In this document: positions 1 to 6,136 of the stretch, one piece after another
Numbering within the stretch: the stretch's first letter is position 1
How the letters are laid out: every line of letters starts with the position of its first letter
Assembly: GCA_027459565.1 (NCBI GenBank)
Contig: DAIDIA010000004.1
Span: 1 to 8,169, forward strand
Direction of reading: 5' to 3'
DNA length: 8,169 bases
Source: Acidimicrobiaceae bacterium
GTDB lineage: Bacteria > Actinomycetota > Acidimicrobiia > Acidimicrobiales > Bog-793
Notes under the pieces: model-generated
What the model saw: the letters and a program-made list of their open reading frames with translations, nothing else
Database searches by the model: none
What the model was told of the DNA's origin: nothing
Translations under genes and position numbers: made by a program

Positions 1-239
1 TCGTCGTCGAGGTCGTGATGAACAATGAGACGGTGCAGTCGGTCCCACTGGCACAACTGGCACCGGGGGAGTCCCGTTACCTCGAACTCCCGGCGCTGAG
101 AGTCGTGACGTCGACGATGACCTCGTGCGCAGCGCCGACGCTGCGCCACGACCGCTGCACCCGGATGGAGGTCACGGTGAGGAGCCTGGGATCGCCGGGG
201 ACACACCGGTCGGTTGCCCTCGCATTCTTCGTCGGCTGA
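1..239 (+). CDS. C-terminal end of an unrecognised protein (5' end outside window)
   Basis: An open frame enters from the left edge (first full codon at position 3, reading VVEVVMNNETV) and ends at TGA 237-239, so about 78 residues of a longer protein are visible. The GTG at 15 and ATG at 18 lie in this frame but have no Shine-Dalgarno sequence and fall in mid-strand of what looks like a beta-rich domain, so I treat the gene as truncated by the window. The pattern of alternating hydrophobic residues, a 'LAPGES' turn and the end 'RSVALAFFVG' resembles the last Ig-like or CARDB-type beta-sandwich repeat of an exported protein, but this is only a fold impression. Two cysteines (in TSCAAP and HDRCTR) could form a disulfide. 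Function unknown. It lies 56 nt upstream of pheA on the same strand, and that gap carries its own promoter-like element. Confidence 0.5.
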   Translation, partial: VVEVVMNNETVQSVPLAQLAPGESRYLELPALRVVTSTMTSCAAPTLRHDRCTRMEVTVRSLGSPGTHRSVALAFFVG

Positions 240-283
240 CCTGCCTGAGATGGGTCCCCTTCGCCGGATTGGCAGGGAGTCAC

Positions 284-289
284 TAACCT
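284..289 (+). promoter_or_regulatory. Candidate -10 element for leaderless pheA mRNA
   Basis: TAACCT matches the actinobacterial TANNNT -10 pattern and ends six bases before the ATG at 296, the spacing expected when transcription starts at or next to the start codon. There is no good Shine-Dalgarno sequence in the usual window; the purine-rich GGCAGGGAG at 271-279 is 16 nt or more away from the ATG. No convincing -35 box is visible. The call is inferred from spacing alone. Confidence 0.35.
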
Positions 290-295
290 GCGTTC

Positions 296-1240
296 ATGCC
301 CTCACCGCTTGCGCATATGACAAAGATCTCCTTCCTCGGTCCGAGGGGCACCTTCAGTGAGCAGGCGCTCCGGTCCGAGAGCGATCTCAGAGCGTGCGAC
401 CTGATCGAGATGACCACCATCGCGGGTGCGATGCGCGCGGCGATGGCGGGAACGGTGGATTACGCGTTCGTACCGATCGAGAACTCGATCGAGGGATCGG
501 TGAGCTCGACCATCGACGAGCTGATCTTTGGCGAGGAGCTGTTCATCCAGCGTGAGGTCGTGATCGACATCCACATCGATCTCATGGTCCTTCCGGGGGT
601 CGCACTGGGTGACATCAAAGAGGTGGTCTCGCATCCGCACGCGCTCGCCCAGGTCCGTCGATTCCTCGCGGCGAACCTTCCCGATGCGATCACCAATGTC
701 ACCAACTCCACCTCGGATGCAGCGCGCCTCGTGCGAGAGACCGGACGCCGTGACCTCGCCGCTGTTGCCCCCGCGCTCACCGCCGAGATGTATTCGCTCT
801 CGGTCCTCGAGAGGTCGATCGAGGACCAGCTTGCAAACGAGACGCGTTTCGTCCTGGTGGGATCGCATCGGATCCCCGAGCGCACTGGGAATGACCGGAC
901 CGCGATGGTGTGTTTCCAGCGTTCCGACCGACCGGGCAGCCTCCATGACATCCTCGGCGCATTCTCGACGCGCGGTGTCAACCTCACCCGCATCGAGTCT
1001 CGTCCAACGAAGATGGCACTCGGCGACTACTGCTTCGTGATCGAGGTGGAGGGTCATATCAGCGATGCCGAGGTCGCCGAGTCGCTCCAAGAGATCTATC
1101 TCGGTCTCGCGGGGATCCGTTTCCTCGGCTCCTATCCAGTCTCCCGATCGACGGCCAACGGTGTGCACCCGACCGAGGACGCGGGTCGCCCAAGCGCTCA
1201 GGAATGGATCGCCGGGCTCTTGAACCGTATCGGAGGGTGA
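296..1240 (+). CDS. pheA: Prephenate dehydratase (monofunctional, PDT-ACT)
   Basis: Converts prephenate to phenylpyruvate, with loss of water and CO2, in cytoplasmic phenylalanine synthesis. The 314-residue product has the standard monofunctional layout: a PDT catalytic domain at about residues 9-190 and an ACT domain at about 200-285. Visible landmarks are GPRGTFSEQAL (15-25), VPIENSIEGSV (59-69), SHPHALAQ (112-119), the catalytic-region STSDAA (138-143) and the TRF motif (183-185). The ACT domain has PGSLHDILGAF and the phenylalanine-binding ESRP motif (234-237), so feedback inhibition by phenylalanine is expected. No chorismate mutase domain is present. The last 30 residues are a weakly conserved tail. 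ATG 296 is chosen because TAACCT six bases upstream suggests a leaderless message. ATG 317 (MTKISFLG) is an alternative closer to the family N-terminus, but it has no ribosome binding site. The gene appears monocistronic, with the tRNA-Ser gene next. Confidence 0.96.
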   Translation: MPSPLAHMTKISFLGPRGTFSEQALRSESDLRACDLIEMTTIAGAMRAAMAGTVDYAFVPIENSIEGSVSSTIDELIFGEELFIQREVVIDIHIDLMVLPGVALGDIKEVVSHPHALAQVRRFLAANLPDAITNVTNSTSDAARLVRETGRRDLAAVAPALTAEMYSLSVLERSIEDQLANETRFVLVGSHRIPERTGNDRTAMVCFQRSDRPGSLHDILGAFSTRGVNLTRIESRPTKMALGDYCFVIEVEGHISDAEVAESLQEIYLGLAGIRFLGSYPVSRSTANGVHPTEDAGRPSAQEWIAGLLNRIGG

Positions 1241-1326
1241 TCCTCAGCGGTCGCGCTGCCAGCGGTTATCGCGCGCTCGATGCACGCGTGATCGCGCCAT
1301 GGAGATCCTCTGGTTGAATAGACGCC

Positions 1327-1410
1327 GGAGGGGTGGCAGAGCGGACGATTGCAACGGTCTTGAAAACCGTCGGGTGATGAGCCCCGGGGGTTCGAATCCC
1401 CCCCCCTCCG
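1327..1410 (+). tRNA. tRNA-Ser (anticodon UGA)
   Basis: Full class II cloverleaf. The acceptor arm GGAGGGG (1327-1333) pairs with CCCCTCC (1403-1409), with discriminator G at 1410. The anticodon stem ACGGT/ACCGT (1354-1358 / 1366-1370) encloses loop CTTGAAA, placing anticodon TGA at 1361-1363, which reads UCA and probably other UCN codons. A long variable arm (about 1371-1385, GGG/CCC stem) is the hallmark of serine, leucine and bacterial tyrosine tRNAs. The T arm GGGGG-TTCGAAT-CCCCC spans 1386-1402. CCA is not encoded; CTC follows the discriminator, so the end must be added by CCA-adding enzyme. T stem and acceptor strand together make an uninterrupted run of nine C (1398-1406). The 86-bp gap after pheA contains only a weak 5-bp hairpin (CAGCG-GTCG-CGCTG, 1245-1258). 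Confidence 0.97.
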
Positions 1411-1424
1411 CTCCAGCCCCGATG

Positions 1425-1462
1425 GATCGGCCATTGCGCCAGGGTCCCGCTTGGGGCCGATC
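1425..1462 (+). terminator. GC-rich inverted repeat after tRNA-Ser, possible terminator
   Basis: GATCGGCC (1425-1432) is repeated in exact reverse complement as GGCCGATC (1455-1462) around a 22-nt loop, beginning 14 nt after the tRNA. The position fits a tRNA transcript end, but there is no T-tract and the loop is long, so intrinsic termination is uncertain. The rest of the 1411-1590 spacer shows no reading frame of interest. Confidence 0.25.
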
Positions 1463-1547
1463 GCGCGTGTGACCGTGGGAGCGCCGGTGCCTTCGTCCAT
1501 CACCGGCAGGCAATCAGGAGCAGGCGGGTTGCCTCGCACGCCGTTGC

Positions 1548-1562
1548 TGACATCAATTGTCA
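1548..1562 (+). promoter_or_regulatory. Palindrome TGACA-N5-TGTCA upstream of the envelope-glycan cluster
   Basis: TGACA (1548-1552) and TGTCA (1558-1562) form a perfect 5-bp inverted repeat with a 5-nt centre, 28 nt before the start of the phosphodiester-glycosidase gene. This AT-rich patch, with TGTAAAACT at 1572-1580, stands out in a GC-rich neighbourhood and is where the cluster's promoter would be expected. TGTAAAACT could supply a -10 region, giving a transcript start only a few bases before ATG 1591. A dimeric regulator site is plausible but unproven; the regulator is unknown. Confidence 0.25.
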
Positions 1563-1590
1563 CCTTCGATCTGTAAAACTTGCCAGCGAT

Positions 1591-2874
1591 ATGAAATACC
1601 GCTCAGCGCGCCCTGATCGTCGCGCGCCCGAATCCTCGTTTGCAGCGCTCCGAGAAACTGAATCCGAGGGAAGTCCTCGCCATCTGCGTCATCGGGAGGG
1701 CTCTGGTGACGAACGGCAAGAGGAGGTTCTTGAACTTGCGCGTTGGCGCTACTGGTTGCGTCGGTTCGTCGCGCTCGTCTGCATCGTTTTGGTACTGGCG
1801 ACTCCGGTCTGGATCAGTCTCGGGAGCGCACTGACCGACCAGAGCCTTGGACCCTCGCTTGCGGCGCGTGCGGCCGAATGGACGAGGAACCACGGGGGAT
1901 CTGGTCTCGTCCGCTGGATCGAGAATGAGTGGTACTCCCACCACGCTCCCAAGGTCGGCGGCGCGCCCCCGAAGGGAGCGATCCCGGCGCAGACAAAGAT
2001 TGAGCAGATCACCGGCGGCAAGGGCATCTTGCCGACACCGAAGCCGATCACGCCCTTTGCGCTGCCCGCGATCCCCGGCGAGGGCGACTGGCACCCGATC
2101 GGGCGAACGGTGCACGGCATACCGACGATGTACGCGACGTACATGCGTCCCGATCCGATCCATACGAGTGTCGTCGATGGCGTGGTCTGGATGGACACCA
2201 AGCTCTTGAACATGCGCCTCTATTCGGGCTCCTACATTCCCGGTGGTGGTCCCTACAAGTACACCGCGCCGATCTCGCCTGCGGCCTCGAAATCACTCGT
2301 CGCGGCGTTCAACGCGGGATTCCGCGAGCAAGATGCCCAGGGTGGTTACTACACCGATGGCCACGCCGTCATCCCGCTGCGCAATGGTGCCGCCTCGTTG
2401 GTGATCTACAAGAACGGATCTGCGAATGTCGTCGACTGGGGCCGTGACGCGAAGATGGGCAAGAACGTCGAATCGGTCCGCCAGAACCTCAATCTGCTGG
2501 TCGATCACGGCAGGTCGGTAACGGGGCTCAATCCCAATGACACCACACAGTGGGGATTCACCCTCGGCAACCAGGTCTACGTCTGGCGGTCGGGGATTGG
2601 AGTCACGAAGAATGGCGCGCTTGTCTATGTTGGCGGTCCGGGACTCAACATCACGACGCTCGCGAACCTCTTGGTGCGCGCCGGCGCGGTCCGCGCGATG
2701 GAGCTCGACATCAACGCCGCGTGGGTGAACTTCTCGTACTTCAAGCCCGCGACCCCAGCGGGGACTGCCACGGGTGCGAATGGAACCAATCTCCTGCCGG
2801 GCATGGCCTATGCACCGTTGCACTATTTCGAGAGTTCGTGGTCGCGCGACTTCTTCACGGCCTCTGCGCGCTGA
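1591..2874 (+). CDS. Membrane-anchored phosphodiester glycosidase (NAGPA/DUF2233) family protein
   Basis: The 427-residue product has a charged cytoplasmic tail (about 1-57), one membrane segment (about 59-81, FVALVCIVLVLATPVWISLGS), a Pro/Gly-rich linker and an extracytoplasmic domain from about residue 170 to the end. That domain carries the NAGPA-type signatures AAFNAGFRE (238-246), GGYYTDG (251-257) and, near the end, LANLLVRAGAVRAMELD followed by INAAWVNF (374-381). Human NAGPA cleaves GlcNAc-1-phosphodiesters, and bacterial relatives are linked to phosphodiester-containing exopolysaccharides. The exact substrate here cannot be read from sequence. No lipobox or signal-peptidase site is evident, so it is probably an uncleaved type II membrane protein. 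ATG 1591 has no clear Shine-Dalgarno sequence; there is no internal ATG before residue 180, and the membrane segment needs the upstream part, so this start is kept. It lies 32 nt before the UbiA gene and probably shares its transcript, suggesting a role in envelope glycan metabolism. Confidence 0.85.
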   Translation: MKYRSARPDRRAPESSFAALRETESEGSPRHLRHREGSGDERQEEVLELARWRYWLRRFVALVCIVLVLATPVWISLGSALTDQSLGPSLAARAAEWTRNHGGSGLVRWIENEWYSHHAPKVGGAPPKGAIPAQTKIEQITGGKGILPTPKPITPFALPAIPGEGDWHPIGRTVHGIPTMYATYMRPDPIHTSVVDGVVWMDTKLLNMRLYSGSYIPGGGPYKYTAPISPAASKSLVAAFNAGFREQDAQGGYYTDGHAVIPLRNGAASLVIYKNGSANVVDWGRDAKMGKNVESVRQNLNLLVDHGRSVTGLNPNDTTQWGFTLGNQVYVWRSGIGVTKNGALVYVGGPGLNITTLANLLVRAGAVRAMELDINAAWVNFSYFKPATPAGTATGANGTNLLPGMAYAPLHYFESSWSRDFFTASAR

Positions 2875-2906
2875 TCGTTACGGCTCCGGCCGGGAGTCGC
2901 CGCGGA

Positions 2907-3887
2907 ATGTTGAAAGTTGCAGCGAACTACGATGAATCCGTGGGCGCAAATGACGTGGTTCAGTCAGGAGACGCGCTGAAAATCGTACCCCCCACGCGGT
3001 CTTTTGGGGCTGCGCTGCTCAGCGCAACCCGTCCGCGCCAGTGGGTGAAGAACCTCCTGGTATTCGTGGCGCCCGCAGCGGCCGGAGCGCTCGGGCACCC
3101 GAGCTCGGTCTTGCGCGCGACCTGCGCGGGTCTCATCTTCATCCTCGCCTCCTCCGGGACATATCTCATCAACGATGCGAGCGATGTGTTCAACGATCGC
3201 ACGCATCCGATCAAGCGCCTCCGCCCCGTCGCGGCCGGCGAGCTCTCCGTGCGCGCCGCATGGCTGCTCGGTATCACGTTCATCGGATCGTCGGTGGTCT
3301 TTGCCGCGCTCCTCGCTGGAGGGGATCTCGCGCTGTTGATCGCGAGCTATGTCACCCTGACTACCGTGTATTCGACGTGGCTCAAGCGCGTGCCGTTCCT
3401 CGAACTTGTCATCGTCGCCTCGGGATTCGTCCTTCGTGCCGTCGCCGGTGGAATCGCGGTCCACGTCACGATCTCCCCCTGGTTCTTGCTTGTCACCTCG
3501 ACCGGTGCGCTCTTGATCGTGATCGGAAAGCGGACGGCCGAGCTGATTTTGCTCAAGGAGGAGAGCACGATGCACCGCTCGGTCATCGCCCACTACAACG
3601 AGCAGACCTTCACCGCCTTGAGAATCCTCGTGAGCCTCGTCGCCGCCATCGGCTACGGACTCTGGGCATTCAGTCAGGCGGCGCGTGTCGACGCCTCGCA
3701 CGCGTCGGGCGACAACCTGTTCTTCAAGCTCTCCATCGTTCCCTTCGTTGCATGCCTCGTCGTGCTGGAGATCGCGCTGCGCAGGGGAGAGGGCGGTGAG
3801 CCAGAGGAGCTCGCACTGAAGAACCATCTCCTGCAGCTGCTCGGAGCCTTGTGCGTCGGGCTCGTCGTCGCGGGTATCTACCTGTGA
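2907..3887 (+). CDS. ubiA: Decaprenyl-phosphate phosphoribosyltransferase (DPPR synthase, UbiA family)
   Basis: Integral membrane enzyme expected to transfer 5-phosphoribose from PRPP to decaprenyl (polyprenyl) phosphate, the first step of decaprenyl-phosphoryl-arabinose synthesis. The 326-residue product resembles M. tuberculosis Rv3806c, as I recall it, along its length. RPRQWVKN is at 43-50. The metal and diphosphate motif NDASDVFNDRTHPIKRLRP (89-107) corresponds to the NDxxDxxxDRxHPxKRxRP block. Further matches are YSTWLKR (155-161), SGFVLRAVAGG (172-182), GKRTAEL (207-213), GYGLWAF (249-255) and the tail GEPEELAL...LLQLL. Eight or nine hydrophobic segments are visible. The HPxKR block distinguishes this branch from quinone-type UbiA enzymes. 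ATG 2907 has GGGAG at 2892-2896. The frame is open about 350 nt further upstream, but that stretch is the glycosidase gene read in another frame. The stop codon overlaps the dprE1 GTG by 4 nt. Confidence 0.92.
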   Translation: MLKVAANYDESVGANDVVQSGDALKIVPPTRSFGAALLSATRPRQWVKNLLVFVAPAAAGALGHPSSVLRATCAGLIFILASSGTYLINDASDVFNDRTHPIKRLRPVAAGELSVRAAWLLGITFIGSSVVFAALLAGGDLALLIASYVTLTTVYSTWLKRVPFLELVIVASGFVLRAVAGGIAVHVTISPWFLLVTSTGALLIVIGKRTAELILLKEESTMHRSVIAHYNEQTFTALRILVSLVAAIGYGLWAFSQAARVDASHASGDNLFFKLSIVPFVACLVVLEIALRRGEGGEPEELALKNHLLQLLGALCVGLVVAGIYL

Positions 3888-5272
3888 TCCCTGGCGACAC
3901 CGACGCCTTTGTCGGCTGGGGGAACAACAACGCGACGAGAGCGGTGCATCGCCGGCCGCGCAACACGAAAGAGATCGCAGCGTTGCTCGAGGGCTCCTCG
4001 ATGTGCATCGCACGGGGGCTCGGCCGAGCGTACGGCGACGCCGCCCAGTGCGCAGGTGGCACGGTGATCGACTGCACGGGGCTGTCGGAGATACTCGCGT
4101 TCGATGGCAGTTCCGGCGTGGTCCGTGTCGAGGCGGGGTGCTCGCTCGATCAGCTTTCGCGCTACAGCGTCTCACGTGGATGGTTCGTCCCGGTTACCCC
4201 CGGCACCGCATTCGTGACCATCGGTGGCGCGGTCGCTGCAGATGTCCACGGCAAGAACCACCACCGCGAGGGTTCCATCGCCGGCTACATCGAGGAGCTG
4301 TGCCTGGTGACTCCCGACGGTCCGCGGATCGTCGGACCAGACAGGGATCCCGAGCTCTTCTGGGCGACCTGTGGAGGGATGGGACTCACCGGCGTGATCA
4401 CCGAGGTCGCACTCCGTCTGATGCCGATCGCCACCTCGTATCTCTCGGTTGATACCGATCGCGCGAGAGACCTCGATGCGTGCATGGAGATGCTTGCCTC
4501 GGGCGATGAGCGCTATCGCTACAGCGTCGCGTGGATCGACGCCGGTACGCGCGGACGTGCACTCGGAAGGGCAGTCATCACGCGCGGTGACCATGCGCGA
4601 GTAGAGGCACTTGCGGGCACCCAGCGAAGCATTCCGCTCACGTACAATCCCGTGCAGCGTCTCTCCGTTCCCTTCACTCCGCCGGTGTCGATGGTCAACG
4701 CACTGACCCTTCCGGTGTTCAATTCGCTCTGGTATCACCGCGCGCCAAAGCACCGCACCGATGAGATCCAGACGATGAGCGCGTTCTTCTACCCGCTCGA
4801 CATGCTCAGGGACTGGAATCGGCTCTATGGGCCAAGGGGCTTCACGCAGTACCAGATGGTCGTTCCCTTTGGCCAAGAGCATGTGGTCCGCTACACGATC
4901 GAGCGGCTCCAGGAGGCCTCGTGCCCATCGACGCTCGGGGTGCTCAAGCGCTTCGGAGCCGGCGACCCCGCCCCGCTCTCGTTCCCGATGCCGGGATGGA
5001 CCCTCGCACTTGACATCCCGCTCGGGTCGCCCTCGCTCGCCGTCGCGCTCGATGACTGCGACCGCCATGTTGCCGGCGCAGGCGGGCGGGTCTATCTCGC
5101 CAAGGATGGGCGCATGCGTCCCGAACTGATGCGCGAGATGTACCCACGGATCGATCAGTTCCTCGAGACCTGTCATCGGACCGATCCGGACGGTCTGTTC
5201 GTATCGGATCTCTCGCGCCGTATCGGTCTGACCCCAACAACCCCAACGCAGAGAAAAGGGATGAAACCGTGA
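3884..5272 (+). CDS. dprE1: Decaprenylphosphoryl-beta-D-ribose 2'-oxidase (FAD)
   Basis: Oxidises the 2'-hydroxyl of decaprenylphosphoryl ribose to the 2'-keto intermediate that DprE2 then reduces. The 462-residue product is close to M. tuberculosis DprE1 (461). It has an N-terminal FAD-binding PCMH fold with RGLGRAYGD (44-52), PVTPGT, TIGGAVAADVHGKNHH (active-site His122 and Lys124, matching His132/Lys134) and FWATCGGMGLTG (159-170), then a substrate domain with YPLDM, DWNRLYGP, APLSFPMPGW and YLAKDG (Lys407, matching Lys418). The residue aligned with Mtb Cys387, in PGWNICVD there, is Ala375 here (PGWTLALD). GTG 3884 is chosen because its GTGA overlaps the ubiA stop, which implies translational coupling, and because the product then has family length. 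An upstream in-frame GTG (3851) would add 11 basic residues encoded inside ubiA. No signal peptide is visible. Confidence 0.95.
   Translation: MIPGDTDAFVGWGNNNATRAVHRRPRNTKEIAALLEGSSMCIARGLGRAYGDAAQCAGGTVIDCTGLSEILAFDGSSGVVRVEAGCSLDQLSRYSVSRGWFVPVTPGTAFVTIGGAVAADVHGKNHHREGSIAGYIEELCLVTPDGPRIVGPDRDPELFWATCGGMGLTGVITEVALRLMPIATSYLSVDTDRARDLDACMEMLASGDERYRYSVAWIDAGTRGRALGRAVITRGDHARVEALAGTQRSIPLTYNPVQRLSVPFTPPVSMVNALTLPVFNSLWYHRAPKHRTDEIQTMSAFFYPLDMLRDWNRLYGPRGFTQYQMVVPFGQEHVVRYTIERLQEASCPSTLGVLKRFGAGDPAPLSFPMPGWTLALDIPLGSPSLAVALDDCDRHVAGAGGRVYLAKDGRMRPELMREMYPRIDQFLETCHRTDPDGLFVSDLSRRIGLTPTTPTQRKGMKP
5255..5260 (+). promoter_or_regulatory. Shine-Dalgarno for dprE2 inside the dprE1 3' end
   Basis: AAAGGG lies 8 nt before GTG 5269, within the last codons of dprE1. 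Together with the GTGA overlap it supports the GTG start over the in-frame ATG at 5287, and it suggests reinitiation by ribosomes finishing dprE1. Confidence 0.5.
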
Positions 5273-6030
5273 ACGATGTCACCGGTATGCCACAGACTGC
5301 GGTCGTGATTGGCGGAGGCTCCGATATCGCACTCGCCACCTTGCGGTTGCTTGCGAAGCGCCGGCTGCGCGCCGTCGTGCTTCTCGGCCGCAGCGCCGAG
5401 GCATTGAATGAGGCGGCCGAGCAGCTCCGGGGTGCCGGTGTCGAGGAGGTCACGACGGAGATCTTCGATGTCAACGATTTCTCACATGCGAGCGAGGTTG
5501 CCGAGGAGACCGTCGCTCGGCTCGGGACCGTCGATCTTGTCCTTGTCGCCGCAGGTTTCCTCGGAGATGCCAGCCTCGAGGTCATCGACCCCGAGAGCGT
5601 CGCGCACATGATCGCGACGAACTTCACCGGTCCCGCGGCGGCGATGACCGCATTCTCACAGCGGCTCCTCCGTCAGGGTTTCGGACGCATCGTCGTGCTC
5701 TCTTCGGTGGCGGGTGTACGCGTGCGCAGGTCCAACTTCGTGTACGGCTCGGCAAAGGCCGGGCTCGATGGGTTCGCACAGGGTCTCGACGATGCGCTCG
5801 TCAAGACCGGGCTCTCGGTGATGATCGTGCGTCCCGGATTCGTGCACTCGAAGATGACGCTCGGACTCAAGGCGGCGCCGATGTCAACGACGCCAGAGGC
5901 GGTCGCCGGGGCGATTGTCAAGGGACTCGAGTCCGGCGCCTCGGTCGTCTGGGCTCCCTCGTCGCTGATGTGGGTCTTCGGCATCCTCGTCCATCTCCCG
6001 CGGAGGCTCTGGCGACTCGTCCCCGGTTAG
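5269..6030 (+). CDS. dprE2: Decaprenylphosphoryl-2-keto-D-erythro-pentose reductase (SDR)
   Basis: NAD(P)H-dependent short-chain reductase that turns the DprE1 keto product into decaprenylphosphoryl-arabinose, completing C2 epimerisation of the ribose. The 253-residue product has the usual SDR layout: cofactor loop GGGSDIA (15-21), Asn118 in ATNFTG, SS (145-146), and YGSAK with catalytic Tyr159 and Lys163. The sequences GFGRIVVLSSVAG, VRRSNFVYGS and KAGLDGF are near-identical to M. tuberculosis DprE2 as I recall it, which separates it from generic SDRs. The C-terminus has the family's hydrophobic stretch WAPSSLMWVFGILVHLPRR, which may bind the membrane and position the enzyme on its lipid-linked substrate. 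The start codon overlaps the dprE1 stop by 4 nt, so the two proteins, which work together, are probably made in balance. Confidence 0.94.
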   Translation: MNDVTGMPQTAVVIGGGSDIALATLRLLAKRRLRAVVLLGRSAEALNEAAEQLRGAGVEEVTTEIFDVNDFSHASEVAEETVARLGTVDLVLVAAGFLGDASLEVIDPESVAHMIATNFTGPAAAMTAFSQRLLRQGFGRIVVLSSVAGVRVRRSNFVYGSAKAGLDGFAQGLDDALVKTGLSVMIVRPGFVHSKMTLGLKAAPMSTTPEAVAGAIVKGLESGASVVWAPSSLMWVFGILVHLPRRLWRLVPG

Positions 6031-6054
6031 CGCGACCCACTCGCTGAGGTCTGC

Positions 6055-6076
6055 TCGGCGGGCATGGGTCCGCCGA
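6055..6076 (+). terminator. Hairpin between dprE2 and the aminotransferase gene
   Basis: TCGGCGG (6055-6061) and CCGCCGA (6070-6076) form a perfect 7-bp stem with an 8-nt loop, 24 nt after the dprE2 stop in a 106-bp spacer. No T-run follows, so it is a weak intrinsic terminator at best. It may mark the 3' end of the DPA operon or protect its mRNA. Confidence 0.3.
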
Positions 6077-6124
6077 TCCGTGGGAAACTACGTGACCCGA
6101 GTGTCGCGCCCCCCGACATCTCTG

Positions 6125-6131
6125 AAGGGAG
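6125..6131 (+). promoter_or_regulatory. Strong Shine-Dalgarno of the aminotransferase gene
   Basis: AAGGGAG lies 5 nt before ATG 6137 and is the best ribosome binding site in the window. It fixes the start at 6137 instead of in-frame GTG codons further upstream, such as 6080, whose translation (GNYVTRVSRPPTS) does not look like family sequence. Confidence 0.8.
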
Positions 6132-6136
6132 TTGAG

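Noticed and set aside
77..283. 68-codon minus-strand open frame over the left-edge gene
   Set aside because: It overlaps the left-edge coding sequence, has no recognisable domain and only a weak start context.
302..1168. 288-codon minus-strand open frame opposite pheA
   Set aside because: It is antisense to an unmistakable pheA. The translation is rich in Arg, Asp, Glu and His with no domain, as expected from reading GC-biased codons backwards.
1398..1406. Run of nine C as a possible sequencing error
   Set aside because: It is fully explained by T-stem CCCCC plus acceptor CCCC, all pairing with matching G runs in tRNA-Ser.
1327..1590. tRNA-Ser as an integration site for a mobile element
   Set aside because: No integrase gene, no repeat of the tRNA 3' end elsewhere in the window and no compositional break downstream.
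2550..2906. Possible 119-residue N-terminal extension of the UbiA protein overlapping the glycosidase gene
   Set aside because: The frame is open, but its translation is the conserved glycosidase C-terminus in the wrong frame. UbiA homologues begin near the chosen start and ATG 2907 has a GGGAG upstream.
3851..3883. Earlier GTG start for dprE1
   Set aside because: It would add 11 mostly basic residues with no family counterpart; GTG 3884, overlapping the ubiA stop, gives the normal DprE1 length.
2964..4175. 403-codon minus-strand open frame opposite ubiA and the start of dprE1
   Set aside because: It crosses two convincing + strand genes and their 4-nt overlap. The product is low-complexity Arg/Asp/Glu-rich sequence without hydrophobic core or motifs.
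4172..5176. 334-codon minus-strand open frame opposite dprE1
   Set aside because: Same composition artefact; every conserved DprE1 motif is on the + strand.
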